64,000 bases of DNA from an uncultured Tenacibaculum sp. (lineage in GTDB: Bacteria > Bacteroidota > Bacteroidia > Flavobacteriales > Flavobacteriaceae), in assembly GCA_947497895.1 (NCBI GenBank), contig CANMIL010000001.1, positions 682,001-746,000 on the forward strand, written 5' to 3'. Position numbers and translations under genes: made by a program. Of this stretch, positions 28,186 to 37,016 are shown piece after piece; within the stretch, counting starts at the first letter, position 1; the number at the start of each line of letters is the position of its first letter. The notes under the pieces are model-generated. The model saw nothing but the letters and a program-made list of their open reading frames with translations, was not told where the DNA came from and ran no database searches.

Positions 28186-29074
28186 ATCTGAAGTAATAAG
28201 CTATCAAAGGAATACTAAGAATGGTGAGTAAGTATACAAAACTCGAAACCTTTAATACTTTTCTGAAATCTTTTTCTGAATGAGCATTCATTATAAAATA
28301 AATTAAACAAAGCTCAGGTATTGTTCCCATGAACAAAATTGTAGATAGAATAAATTTATTTTCAATACAGGTTATTGCAAAACCTAAAACAAAAACACAT
28401 CCGACAATAGTAAGAAATAAGGCAACAGATTTTGCTCTTCTTCTTCCTAATAAAACAGGTAATGTATTATTCTTAGTAGCAAAATCTTCATTAATATTGA
28501 CAATATCGATAATAATTTGATGAACGATATTTCCCACAACTGATAAAGCAATATAGAATACAGCAATTAATTGAAAATTGAAGTAAACCTCCCATTGTTG
28601 ATCCGAGGCATTAATTGGCGTATCAAACCACCAAACTATGAAAATGCTTATAGCTTTTATACACGGTCCTAAAACAATATTAAAAAAACCTTTTTCCGGA
28701 TTGTAATGAAGATAAAAAAGTAATAAACCAGCTGTAACCATACCGATAAGACTATGGTAAGGTTTACCAATATAAAAGGATATAAACATTCCGAGAGCTG
28801 CACTAATGAACGCACTAATAACACCATAGTTATATGCTTTTTTAGCAGTTACTCCCAGAAGTTTATCTTCTTTATGTTTATTATGATAACAGATTAAGTA
28901 CCCTGCAGCTAGCATACTTACTGTTCCTATTGAAAGTAATGAAAAACTAAAGAAAGACATCGTCGTTTCAAACCCTAAATTGTAGAGAAAACAAATCTTA
29001 AAAAGAAATTGCAGTATAATTAAATACACCAATTTTCTCCAATTAATAATGGAAAGAAACGTCGATAGTTTCAT
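28175..29074 (-). CDS. UbiA-superfamily membrane prenyltransferase-like protein
   Basis: 299 residues with about eight membrane helices. The second UbiA motif region (HQIIIDIVNINEDFATKNNT followed by LPVLLGRRRAK near 187-217) fits the superfamily, including the 'TLPVLLG' signature. However, the first Asp-rich motif, normally NDxxDxxxD in the loop after helix 2, is replaced by GYLICYHNKHKEDKLLG, and the second has only some of its acidic residues. Flavobacterial relatives are labelled geranylgeranylglycerol-phosphate geranylgeranyltransferase. Substrate and even activity are uncertain. It is coupled to smpB upstream (TAATG) and maf downstream. Confidence 0.75.
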   Translation of the reverse strand: MKLSTFLSIINWRKLVYLIILQFLFKICFLYNLGFETTMSFFSFSLLSIGTVSMLAAGYLICYHNKHKEDKLLGVTAKKAYNYGVISAFISAALGMFISFYIGKPYHSLIGMVTAGLLLFYLHYNPEKGFFNIVLGPCIKAISIFIVWWFDTPINASDQQWEVYFNFQLIAVFYIALSVVGNIVHQIIIDIVNINEDFATKNNTLPVLLGRRRAKSVALFLTIVGCVFVLGFAITCIENKFILSTILFMGTIPELCLIYFIMNAHSEKDFRKVLKVSSFVYLLTILSIPLIAYYFRYVG

Positions 29075-29532
29075 TAGTTATAGCTCTTTTTTATTCTTGC
29101 TAAACTCCTTTTTGTATCTCTATCCTTCATTGTCTGTCTCTTATCATGAATTTTCTTCCCTTTCGCTAAAGCGATATCGAGCTTTGCCCAACCATTTTCA
29201 TTAATAAATAATCGTAATGGCACAATTGTATTTCCTTTTGCCTCTACTTCTTTTGCGAGCTTTTTTAACTCTCTTTTATTAAGTAAAAGTCTTCGTTCAC
29301 TTTTTGGATTATGGTTATAATGATGTCCGAACGCATACTCTTCTATATACATATTAATAACGAAAAGCTCTCCCCTATCATTAAATTCACAAAAACTCTC
29401 AGTAATTCTTGCTTTACTTTGACGAATCGATTTTATTTCTGTTCCAGTAAGCTGAATCCCCGCAGTGTATCTATCTATAATCTCGTATTCGAAACGAGCT
29501 TTTTTGTTTTGTATGTTGATATTTTTTTGCAT
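29074..29532 (-). CDS. smpB: SsrA-binding protein SmpB
   Basis: Partner of tmRNA in trans-translation, rescuing stalled ribosomes. 152 residues. It has the OB-fold core RYTAGIQLTGTEIKSIRQSK at about 22-41, EYAFGHHYNHNPKSERRLLL near 65, and the basic C-terminal tail KKIHDKRQTMKDRDTKRSL that inserts into the mRNA channel. I place the start at the ATG 29532 (MQKNINIQNKK); a TTG at 29544 is in frame but lies within the promoter region. No tmRNA gene is in the window. Confidence 0.95.
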   Translation of the reverse strand: MQKNINIQNKKARFEYEIIDRYTAGIQLTGTEIKSIRQSKARITESFCEFNDRGELFVINMYIEEYAFGHHYNHNPKSERRLLLNKRELKKLAKEVEAKGNTIVPLRLFINENGWAKLDIALAKGKKIHDKRQTMKDRDTKRSLARIKKSYN

Positions 29533-29541
29533 AGTTAGGGG

Positions 29542-29549
29542 CAAATATA
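29542..29549 (-). promoter_or_regulatory. Probable -7 box of the smpB operon
   Basis: Minus-strand TATATTTG, exact TAnnTTTG, nine bases before the smpB ATG, implying a very short leader. Confidence 0.45.
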
Positions 29550-29621
29550 CAGATAAAAACAGGGAACTAATAAAAATAGTAACCTATGATTTTCATCATC
29601 TTTTAACTTCTTTTTCAGTGA

Positions 29622-29629
29622 TAATTTTG
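29622..29629 (+). promoter_or_regulatory. Probable -7 box of the ompW-like gene
   Basis: TAATTTTG (TAnnTTTG) 35 bases upstream of the ATG at 29665; -33 element not evident. Confidence 0.4.
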
Positions 29630-29664
29630 TTTTGAAATTAAAGATAAAATTAAATTTACTAATT

Positions 29665-30294
29665 ATGAAAAAAGTTTTATTAAGCTTCGCTTTTATTGCT
29701 TTGTTTTTTACCAATGTGAATGCTCAAGAAAAAAATAGCAGCGACAAAAAATGGCAGGCAAGATTTAGATGGGTTACCGTTTTACCTAATGAATCTGCTG
29801 AAATTGGAACTATTGGTGGTGACATTCAAATAGGTAATAATGTGATTCCTGAATTAGACTTTACTTATTTCTTTACAGAAAATATTGCCGCAGAATTAAT
29901 TTTAGGGACTACAAAACATGATGTAAAAACAGTTAATACATCTTTAGGAAATGTTGATTTAGGTCATGTTTGGTTATTACCTCCAACGTTGACAATTCAA
30001 TATCATTTTAATTTAAACAAATTCAGACCCTATGTTGGAGCAGGTGCTAATTACACCTTTTTCTACAATGCCGACCCGGGCGCCGTTGTTAATGTTAAGT
30101 ATGAAAATTCTATCGGATACGCCTTACAACTTGGTTTCGATTACGATTTAGATGATACTTGGTTTTTAAACTTCGACGCGAAATATCTTGGCTTAAGCAC
30201 TGACGTTACTGTTGATGCTGGTATTGCTACCGTCCCTGCATCTGTTGACATTAATCCTTTATTAATTGGATTTGGTGTTGGACTTAAGTTTTAA
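29665..30294 (+). CDS. OmpW-family outer-membrane protein
   Basis: 209 residues with a signal peptide (MKKVLLSFAFIALFFTNVNA). The OmpW pattern is clear: ARFRWVTVLPNESAEIG near 28-44, FTENIAAELILGTTKHD near 73-89, WLLPPTLTIQYHFNLNKFRP near 104-123 and YVGAGANYTFFYN. It ends in an aromatic terminal strand (GVGLKF). OmpW proteins form eight-stranded barrels with a hydrophobic channel for small non-polar molecules. The ATG at 29665 starts the signal peptide; an earlier in-frame TTG (29632) adds only a charged stretch. Confidence 0.9.
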   Translation: MKKVLLSFAFIALFFTNVNAQEKNSSDKKWQARFRWVTVLPNESAEIGTIGGDIQIGNNVIPELDFTYFFTENIAAELILGTTKHDVKTVNTSLGNVDLGHVWLLPPTLTIQYHFNLNKFRPYVGAGANYTFFYNADPGAVVNVKYENSIGYALQLGFDYDLDDTWFLNFDAKYLGLSTDVTVDAGIATVPASVDINPLLIGFGVGLKF

Positions 30295-30332
30295 AATAAT
30301 CGCCCCCCGTTTATTTATACTAATCTCTTAAA

Positions 30333-30366
30333 TAAAAAGCTCGGAAGTTAACTTCCGAGCTTTTTT
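30333..30366. terminator. Bidirectional terminator between ompW and the oxoamine synthase gene
   Basis: Perfect palindrome AGCTCGGAAGTT / AACTTCCGAGCT flanked by A4 and T6, shared by the two convergent genes. Confidence 0.92.
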
Positions 30367-30385
30367 ATATTATGCATTTTTTAGC

Positions 30386-31639
30386 TTATTCAGCCATTAT
30401 AGACGCTGCTAACTTTTTATAAGTTCCATTCTCAAGCTTTTCTCTAATTGCTGAAAATGCTTCAATTGTTTCCTCAACATCTTCAATTGTATGACGTGCT
30501 GTTGGTATTAATCTCAATATAATTAATCCTTTAGGTATTACTGGGTATACTACGATTGAACAGAAAACTCCATGATTCTCTCTTAAATCTTGTACCATAG
30601 CCATTGCTTCTGGAATTTCACCTTTTAAATATACTGGAGTAATACAAGTTTGTGTAGTTCCTAAATCGAAACCAGCATTACGTAAACCTGATTGTAATGC
30701 GTTTGTTATTTCCCATAACCTATCTTTTAACTCAGGCATAGTACGGATCATGTCCAAACGTTTTAACGCTCCCTTTACCATTGGCATTGGAAGAGACTTC
30801 GCGAACATTTGAGATCTCATATTATATTGTAAATATTGAACTACATCTTTATCTCCTGCGAAAAAGGCTCCAATACCAGCCATAGACTTAGCGAATGTTG
30901 CAAAATAAACATCAATTCCATCTTGAACTCCTTGCTCGAAACCAGTTCCTCTTCCTCCTTCTCCTAAAGTTCCAAAACCATGAGCATCATCTACTAATAA
31001 ACGGAAGTTGTATTTCTCTTTTAAAGCGACGATTTCAGCCAAACGACCTTGCTCACCTCTCATTCCAAAAACACCTTCAGAAACTAGTAAAATTCCTCCA
31101 CCAGTTTTTTCTGCCATTTTAGTTGCTCTCATTAAGTTTTTTTCACAACTCTCAATATCATTATGACGATAAACAAATCGTTTTCCAGCATGCAAACGAA
31201 CACCATCTATAATACAGGCATGTGTATCTACATCATACACAATAATATCATCTTTCGAAACCAAAGCATCAATTGCTGACACCATTCCTTGATATCCAAA
31301 GTTTACCAAGTAAGAAGCTTCTTTTCCAACAAATTCAGCACATTCTCTTTCTAACTGCTCATGATATTTAGTGTGCCCCGACATCATTCTCGCTCCCATT
31401 GGATACGCCATTCCATCTTCAGCTGCAGATTCACCATCAACCTTTAAAACTTCTGGATGATTTGCTAAACCTAAATAATCATTTATACTCCAAGTAATAA
31501 CTTTTTTTCCATTGAAAGACATTCTATTTGATATTGGTCCTTCTAACTTAGGAAACACATAATACCCTTCTGCCTTATCCGCCCATTTTCCTAAAGGTCC
31601 TTTATCTCCTTTAATCCTCTCAAATAAATCTTTAACCAT
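30386..31639 (-). CDS. Alpha-oxoamine synthase (serine palmitoyltransferase / cysteate acyltransferase type)
   Basis: PLP-dependent enzyme that condenses an amino acid with an acyl-CoA/ACP. 417 residues. It has TWSINDYLGLANHPEV near 49-64, LLVDDAHGFGTLGEGGRGTG near 213-232, and the PLP lysine in FATFAKSMAGIGAF near 247-260. Of the family members (KBL, BioF, HemA, SPT), the long N-terminus and the SINDYLGL and MYPMGARMMSG-like segments point to the Bacteroidota sphingolipid/sulfonolipid branch. Substrate serine or cysteate cannot be separated by eye. It is monocistronic. Confidence 0.82.
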   Translation of the reverse strand: MVKDLFERIKGDKGPLGKWADKAEGYYVFPKLEGPISNRMSFNGKKVITWSINDYLGLANHPEVLKVDGESAAEDGMAYPMGARMMSGHTKYHEQLERECAEFVGKEASYLVNFGYQGMVSAIDALVSKDDIIVYDVDTHACIIDGVRLHAGKRFVYRHNDIESCEKNLMRATKMAEKTGGGILLVSEGVFGMRGEQGRLAEIVALKEKYNFRLLVDDAHGFGTLGEGGRGTGFEQGVQDGIDVYFATFAKSMAGIGAFFAGDKDVVQYLQYNMRSQMFAKSLPMPMVKGALKRLDMIRTMPELKDRLWEITNALQSGLRNAGFDLGTTQTCITPVYLKGEIPEAMAMVQDLRENHGVFCSIVVYPVIPKGLIILRLIPTARHTIEDVEETIEAFSAIREKLENGTYKKLAASIMAE

Positions 31640-31838
31640 TTTTACTTTTTGTTTTTAGTATGATGCGAAAGTAACCTTTTTTAATAGTTTTTCAAAACCC
31701 CCTTGGGCAATTCAAAAAACTCAGTCCCCTCAATTTTTAAAATTGCATTTTTATCTGGAAAAATAAAAGTCTTCCTTCAAATGACGTTAAAATTTTAAAT
31801 TCTATTTTGAAAAAAAGCCTGTTTTTTAACATAAAAGT

Positions 31839-31879
31839 AAAAGAGTTATAACGTGAAGCTTTCAAGTTATAACTCTTTT
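31839..31879 (-). terminator. Terminator of the molybdenum hydroxylase operon
   Basis: A 41-base near-perfect palindrome with outer arms AAAAGAGTTATAAC / GTTATAACTCTTTT and an inner TGAA/TTCA pairing. It is followed on the minus strand by TTTTACTTTTATG, 59 bases after the large-subunit stop codon. The rest of 31640-31937 shows no gene. Confidence 0.85.
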
Positions 31880-31937
31880 ATCTTATTTTTATTAATTCTA
31901 AATTAGAAGATATTTATTTCTATGTCTCCAATTCTTA

Positions 31938-34163
31938 CTAGCCTAAAATTTTCTCTGTCTCTTTCTTCATTGATTCAACAAAAGGCTGGCTGTATAATCT
32001 TTTATTTAAAGCCTTAAAAATTGCATTCGCCACAGCTCCTCCTGCTGGTGGTAAACCTGGTTCTCCAAGTCCCGTTGGCGATAAATCATTTTTTACGAAA
32101 TGCACTTCCACCTTCGGTGTTTCATTCATTCGAATTAATCGATAAGAATCGAAATTTTGAGCGGTAGGCTTTCCATCTTTAAAGTTTAAATCACCATACA
32201 TGGCATGTCCAATACCATCAAGAACACCTCCTTGAACCTGATTAATAGCTCCTGTTGGATTCACCACAATTCCACAATCAACCGCGGCCACTACTTTAGT
32301 TATCTTTGGAGTTCCGTCTACCAACTCTACTTCTGCCACCTCAGCAACATGGGTATTATGACTGTAATATGCCGAAAATCCTTTGAATACGCCTTCCTTA
32401 TTTTTACCCCACTCACCTTTTTCAGCTGCAAGTTTAATTGCATCTTGCATTCGCTTGCCTGAGTATTGTATTTTATCGTCGGTAGTACCTTTTACATTTT
32501 CAAGTAAATCTAAACGTAATTGAACAGCATCCTGTCCTAATTCATCCGCTAACTCATCAAAAAAGCTCTGCTCAGCGTAACCTAAGAAATTCGTATAAGG
32601 CGCACGCCATGCTCCAGTTGAGATATTACTTCTGTAATTTGCTGTAGATACTTTGTAATTAGGTATACAACCCGCTGGAAAGAAATGAGCAATTAACCCA
32701 TACATATTTCCATTAATAGCAGCTTCCTTTAAGTGATATCCAGTAACTTTACCATCTTTTATAGATGCTGCAATTCTATACTTTATTGCTGGTCGGTAAA
32801 TACCACAATTAATATCATCTTCTCTTGTCGTTATAAGCTTTACAGATTTCTTAATTTGGTCCGATATTTCGGCTGCTTCATATACAAAGTCGCCATACAA
32901 TCTCCTACCAAAACCACCTCCCATTCGTGTCATTTCAATATGAATTTGAGACAAATCACGACTTAACATTTCTGACACTGCTGTTGCCGCGAATTCAGGC
33001 GTTTGAACTGGACCTACTAAGTGAACTTTACCCGAAGTAACATTCGCATAAAAATTCATAGGTTCCATACAATTATGCGGCAAAAATGGTGAGTGATAAG
33101 TGCGTTCAATTACCTTATCAGCCTCATTAAAAGCTTTATCTACATTTCCGTCCTCACGTTGAACATTAAACTTTTTACCATCTAATAACTCCGTCAGTTT
33201 AGCCTCGTGGAAATCGGTATCTTCCAATTCCGAATCATTTTTCCAAACCGCCTTTACAGCATTTTTCCCTTTAATAGCTGCCCATGTACTTGTAGCTAAA
33301 ACCACTACCTTGTCAGTTCTTGTTAATTTGAAAGTCCAGTTAAACTTTCCAGCATCCAAAAACTTTCTTGCTTTTTCACCAATAGTGATCACATCTACTA
33401 CTCCATTTACTTTTTTTGCTTCTTCCGCATCGAATGATTCTAGTACTTGCCCAAAAGCAGGTGGTCTTACCACCGCAGCATATAACATTCCTTCCTCCTT
33501 ATAATCAATACCGAATAGAGGTTTTCCAGTTACAATCTTGGTTAGATCAACGTTTTTAGCATCTCTTCCTATAATTGTATATTCTGAAGGATCTTTTAGT
33601 TTTACATTTTCAGGCACCTCTAAAACTGCCGCTTCGGTTACAACATCACCATAACCAAGTGTTTCCCCCTTTTCATTTGTAACGACTCCTTTCGACGCCT
33701 TGCATGTTGAAGCATCAACGCCCCATTTTACAGCTGCAGCATTAATTAACATTTGTTTGGTTGTTGCTCCAGTTTGACGTAAAGCATCCCATCCATGACG
33801 TATAGACTGACTTCCTCCTGCTAATTGCCTCGAATAATTCTTAGTATCCAATGGAGCTTGTACCACATGCACTTTATCCCATTCTACATCCAACTCTTCA
33901 GCAATAATCATAGGCATTGTGGTTTTCACACCTTGACCAATTTCAGGATTAGGAGAATATATGGTTACATACCCTTCATTTGATATTTTTATAAACGCAT
34001 TGAAATCTTTAAAGTTCAATTTTTCAAAATCTACCGAAGGTTTTACATTGTCTTTACAAGCTGTAAAAAGGTTAAATCCTATCATGATTCCTCCTCCTGC
34101 TAAAGCCGATGTCTTTAAAAAATTTCTTCTACTGAATGTGAATTTATTTTCTTGCTTACTCAT
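31938..34163 (-). CDS. Molybdopterin-binding large subunit, isoquinoline 1-oxidoreductase/aldehyde oxidase family
   Basis: Xanthine-oxidase-family molybdenum hydroxylase. 741 residues. The N-terminus has a Tat-like signal (FSRRNFLKTSALAGGGIMIG near 8-27) and a following lipobox-like cysteine (FTACKD), so it is exported folded with its cofactor. Family motifs: PNPEIGQGVKTTMP near 68, MTRMGGGFGRRLYGDF near 409, and the catalytic glutamate segment GLGEPGLPPAGGAVANAIF near the C-terminus. The start at 34163 precedes the Tat motif; an upstream in-frame start at 34196 would overlap the small-subunit gene. The substrate is unknown. Confidence 0.9.
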   Translation of the reverse strand: MSKQENKFTFSRRNFLKTSALAGGGIMIGFNLFTACKDNVKPSVDFEKLNFKDFNAFIKISNEGYVTIYSPNPEIGQGVKTTMPMIIAEELDVEWDKVHVVQAPLDTKNYSRQLAGGSQSIRHGWDALRQTGATTKQMLINAAAVKWGVDASTCKASKGVVTNEKGETLGYGDVVTEAAVLEVPENVKLKDPSEYTIIGRDAKNVDLTKIVTGKPLFGIDYKEEGMLYAAVVRPPAFGQVLESFDAEEAKKVNGVVDVITIGEKARKFLDAGKFNWTFKLTRTDKVVVLATSTWAAIKGKNAVKAVWKNDSELEDTDFHEAKLTELLDGKKFNVQREDGNVDKAFNEADKVIERTYHSPFLPHNCMEPMNFYANVTSGKVHLVGPVQTPEFAATAVSEMLSRDLSQIHIEMTRMGGGFGRRLYGDFVYEAAEISDQIKKSVKLITTREDDINCGIYRPAIKYRIAASIKDGKVTGYHLKEAAINGNMYGLIAHFFPAGCIPNYKVSTANYRSNISTGAWRAPYTNFLGYAEQSFFDELADELGQDAVQLRLDLLENVKGTTDDKIQYSGKRMQDAIKLAAEKGEWGKNKEGVFKGFSAYYSHNTHVAEVAEVELVDGTPKITKVVAAVDCGIVVNPTGAINQVQGGVLDGIGHAMYGDLNFKDGKPTAQNFDSYRLIRMNETPKVEVHFVKNDLSPTGLGEPGLPPAGGAVANAIFKALNKRLYSQPFVESMKKETEKILG

Positions 34164-34173
34164 AACTAAAATT

Positions 34174-34635
34174 TTAAGACATTTTTTCTGAAGCAATTGC
34201 TACTGCTTTTTCAATCCTGTTATAAGAAGCACATCGACATAAGTTACCATGCATGGCTTCTCTAATTTCTTCATTACTTGGCTTTGGATTTTCTTTTAAA
34301 AAAGAGGCAGCCGTCATAATTTGTCCAGATTGGCAATATCCGCATTGAGGAACATCTACTTCTTTCCAAGCCTGTTGCAAAGGATGATCACCTTTTTTAG
34401 ACAAACCTTCAATTGTAGTGATTTCTTCATTTTCTATCATTGAAACCTGTAATTGACAGCTTCGCATAGCTTTACCATCGACATGAATTGTACAAGCTCC
34501 ACATTGTGCAATACCACAACCGAACTTGGTTCCAACCATGTTTAAATTATCTCTTAAAATCCATAATAAAGGAGTGTCAGAGTCGGCAGAGACGGTCACC
34601 GATTCTCCGTTGACTTTTAAAGTATATGTTGGCAT
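34174..34635 (-). CDS. (2Fe-2S) ferredoxin-type small subunit of the molybdenum hydroxylase
   Basis: 153 residues. The plant-type [2Fe-2S] cluster segment KFGCGIAQCGACTIHVDGKA is near 38-57, with CQLQ following. The C-terminal four-helix [2Fe-2S] domain has VPQCGYCQSGQIMTAASFL near 95-113 and the CRC motif in MHGNLCRCASYNRI near 127. It transfers electrons from the molybdenum centre in the large subunit encoded 10 bases downstream. There is no FAD subunit, so electrons probably go to a cytochrome, as in IorAB-type enzymes. Confidence 0.93.
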   Translation of the reverse strand: MPTYTLKVNGESVTVSADSDTPLLWILRDNLNMVGTKFGCGIAQCGACTIHVDGKAMRSCQLQVSMIENEEITTIEGLSKKGDHPLQQAWKEVDVPQCGYCQSGQIMTAASFLKENPKPSNEEIREAMHGNLCRCASYNRIEKAVAIASEKMS

Positions 34636-34739
34636 TGTAAAAGTTTAGTTTTTTGTTACGTCTTGTGTAAGTTACATAAAAAAACAACCAATTAACTTAA
34701 TGATCACTATTTTTAAGATAGTTTTAATAAAAAAATCGC

Positions 34740-34769
34740 AATAAAAAAGACAGCTTTAATAAGCTGTCT
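34740..34769 (-). terminator. Terminator of the purC unit
   Basis: AGACAGCTT / AAGCTGTCT stem (9 bp) with a four-base loop, followed by TTTTTTAT on the minus strand, about 35 bases after the stop codon of the 133-residue gene. Confidence 0.8.
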
Positions 34770-34802
34770 CCTTTATATGTTTTATTTTACGAAAATTATA
34801 TG

Positions 34803-35204
34803 TTAATCTTTTCTAGAAATCCCTTGTTTTAAACCTTTAAACTCATCAAAACTATCATACAATCTTTGTTTTATCATATTTATGATTCGTTTATTGTACT
34901 CTGATCTATTCTTCTTATACTCATCAAATTCACTTATTGTAAACTGTCCCAAAACAAGACCGATTAACAAGTTTCTTAACGGAATATTTTTAACGATCGA
35001 AGTTTCTATAAATTGAAAAAAGACTTCTTTATTTTCTATTGCCTCTTGTAATTTCTGCTTCTTGATTGAATTAATAAACAAACGTATAATAATATCATGT
35101 TGCAATTTTAAAATAGGTCTTAAGGTCAAATTTTGAAAACTCTCATTTTCCTTATCTGCCGACAAATTTAAAACTGGTCGAATCGACATTCTATTATCCT
35201 TCAT
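34803..35204 (-). CDS. Small conserved cytoplasmic protein downstream of purC
   Basis: 133 residues, mostly helical. It contains the repeated phrase RPVLNLS (8-14) and RPILKLQ (29-35), then [20 protein letters not shown] near 73-92 and a charged helical end. Similar short flavobacterial proteins are often labelled 'glyoxalase', but I see no vicinal-oxygen-chelate motifs here. The function is unknown. The start overlaps the purC stop by 11 bases (alternative start MSIRPVLN at 35189), so it is coupled to purC. Confidence 0.75.
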   Translation of the reverse strand: MKDNRMSIRPVLNLSADKENESFQNLTLRPILKLQHDIIIRLFINSIKKQKLQEAIENKEVFFQFIETSIVKNIPLRNLLIGLVLGQFTISEFDEYKKNRSEYNKRIINMIKQRLYDSFDEFKGLKQGISRKD

Positions 35205-36144
35205 TTAAAAAAGAAGTAACGTTTTTATTTATTCTATCAATTACATTTTCAGTGTTTGCTTTGACAAATTCTTCTCCTGTAATTTGCTCATATAACTCGA
35301 TATATCTATTTGAAATTTCTGTGATTTTATCATCAGACATTTCTGGTATTGTTTGTCCATCTTTACCTTGGAATCCATTTTCAATTAACCATTGACGAAC
35401 AAATTCTTTAGATAATTGCTTTTGTTTTTCTCCTTTTTCTTGGCGCGCTTCATACCCTTCAGCATAAAAATAACGAGAAGAGTCTGGTGTATGTATTTCA
35501 TCAATTAATACGATTCTTCCATCCTTTGTTTTTCCAAACTCATATTTGGTATCCACCAAAATCAGTCCTCTCTGCTTCGCTATTTCTGTTCCTCTTTCAA
35601 ATAACTTTCTAGTATAATCTTCTAATACTAAATAGTCTTCCTCAGAAACGATTCCTTTCGCTAAAATATCTTCTCTGGAAATATCCTCATCATGCTCTCC
35701 ATTATCCGCTTTTGTTGAAGGCGTGATTATTGGATTTGGAAATTTATCGTTCTCCTTCATTCCTTCAGGCATGGCAACACCACAAAGCGATCTTTTACCA
35801 GCATGATACTCTCTTGCCGCATGCCCAGACAAATACCCTCTAATAACCATTTCCACTTTAAAAGGCTCACATAAATGTCCTACAGCGACATTTTCATCAG
35901 GATTTGCCACTAACCAATTCGGAACGATATCAGCAGTATCATTCATCATTTTTGTAGCAATCTGATTTAAAATTTGACCTTTAAAAGGAATCTGTCTTGG
36001 TAAAATAACATCAAAGGCAGATAATCTATCAGAAGCAATCATTACCAATACCTCATCGTTAATATTGTATACCTCTCTTACCTTTCCTTTGTAAACTGAT
36101 TTTTGATTAGGAAACTGAAAGTTAGTTTCGTTAATTGTATTCAT
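35194..36144 (-). CDS. purC: Phosphoribosylaminoimidazole-succinocarboxamide synthase
   Basis: ATP-dependent ligation of aspartate to CAIR in purine synthesis. 316 residues, the longer (yeast-like) SAICAR synthetase type. Motifs: [20 protein letters not shown] near 18-37, ASDRLSAFD near 37-45, [17 protein letters not shown] near 99, the ATP/substrate segment [17 protein letters not shown] near 137 and [20 protein letters not shown] near 197. It lies upstream of the 133-residue gene with an 11-bp overlap. Confidence 0.96.
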   Translation of the reverse strand: MNTINETNFQFPNQKSVYKGKVREVYNINDEVLVMIASDRLSAFDVILPRQIPFKGQILNQIATKMMNDTADIVPNWLVANPDENVAVGHLCEPFKVEMVIRGYLSGHAAREYHAGKRSLCGVAMPEGMKENDKFPNPIITPSTKADNGEHDEDISREDILAKGIVSEEDYLVLEDYTRKLFERGTEIAKQRGLILVDTKYEFGKTKDGRIVLIDEIHTPDSSRYFYAEGYEARQEKGEKQKQLSKEFVRQWLIENGFQGKDGQTIPEMSDDKITEISNRYIELYEQITGEEFVKANTENVIDRINKNVTSFLNEG

Positions 36145-36170
36145 TGTTGTCTTTGTTGTGTTGTAGTGTG

Positions 36171-36178
36171 CAAATGTA
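36171..36178 (-). promoter_or_regulatory. Probable -7 box of purC
   Basis: Minus-strand TACATTTG, exact consensus, 26 bases before the purC ATG. No purine riboswitch-like structure is visible in the short leader. Confidence 0.45.
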
Positions 36179-36308
36179 AGTTTTTTTACTCACTAAGTAA
36201 GACTAAAATATTCCACTTGGATCTAAATTTTCAAATAGTTTCTATGAAATACCTCTTCGGCTTGTCACATACTAGTTGACTTATGATTATGCCATTTCAT
36301 TTTCTTCA

Positions 36309-37016
36309 TTACTCTTGTAATAATTCGAATAGCTTTTCTTTGTAAGCATCACCTATTGGAAGTTCAATCTTCCCAATTTCCACATCATTTTTTGTGTATG
36401 CACTTACTTTATCTTTATTTACTATAAATGATCTGTGAATTCTTAAAAAACGAGCGTCCAGTTCTTTTTCAAATGCAGAAATACTATACTTCACCATATG
36501 AAACTCGTTTTGTACATGAATTTTAATATAATCTTTTAAGCTTTCGATATAAAGAATATCATCGAATATTACTTTTATCTGTTTTCTATTTTTCCTCACA
36601 TAAACGAACTCCTTTTTCTTTTCAGGGGCTTCTATTCTAACCTCAGTAATCACTTGAGCATTTGCTTGAGTTAAAAACTTAGTGACTGCTTTAAAAAAAC
36701 GTTGGAAAACGATAGGTTTTAACAGGTAATCAATAGCATCCAATTCAAAGCCTTCAATTGCATAATCTCTGTAAGCTGTGGTAAAAATAACCTTTGGTTT
36801 TTGAGTTAAATTTTTAAAGAAATCCGTTCCTTTTAAAACAGGCATTTCAATATCTAAGAATAATAAATCGACATGGGAGGTTTGTAAAACCTTACTCGCT
36901 TCAATTGCACTAGAACATGAAGCCACTAATTCAAATTGATCTAGCTGTTTTAAATGGGTTTCAATAAGCTCTCTGGCCAATTCTTCATCATCAACAATTA
37001 GGCATTTGTATTTCAT
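36309..37016 (-). CDS. LytTR-family response regulator
   Basis: 235 residues. The receiver domain at about 3-120 has acidic residues DDEE at 9-12, the phospho-acceptor aspartate in LLFLDIEMPVLKG near 56, and the conserved lysine in DYLLKPI near 103. The C-terminal LytTR DNA-binding domain at about 137-235 has FVYVRKNRKQIKVIFDDILY and FLRIHRSFIVNKDKVSAY. It overlaps its kinase gene by four bases (ATGA). Confidence 0.95.
   Translation of the reverse strand: MKYKCLIVDDEELARELIETHLKQLDQFELVASCSSAIEASKVLQTSHVDLLFLDIEMPVLKGTDFFKNLTQKPKVIFTTAYRDYAIEGFELDAIDYLLKPIVFQRFFKAVTKFLTQANAQVITEVRIEAPEKKKEFVYVRKNRKQIKVIFDDILYIESLKDYIKIHVQNEFHMVKYSISAFEKELDARFLRIHRSFIVNKDKVSAYTKNDVEIGKIELPIGDAYKEKLFELLQE

Noticed and set aside
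30895..31122. Plus-strand frame inside the oxoamine synthase gene
   Set aside because: It is opposite a well-conserved enzyme in a different frame and shows no protein-like features.
34803..35204. Glyoxalase function for the protein after purC
   Set aside because: The label exists for similar proteins, but no VOC fold motif or metal ligand pattern is seen.
36145..36308. Purine riboswitch ahead of purC
   Set aside because: The leader after the -7 box is under 30 bases, too short for an aptamer.
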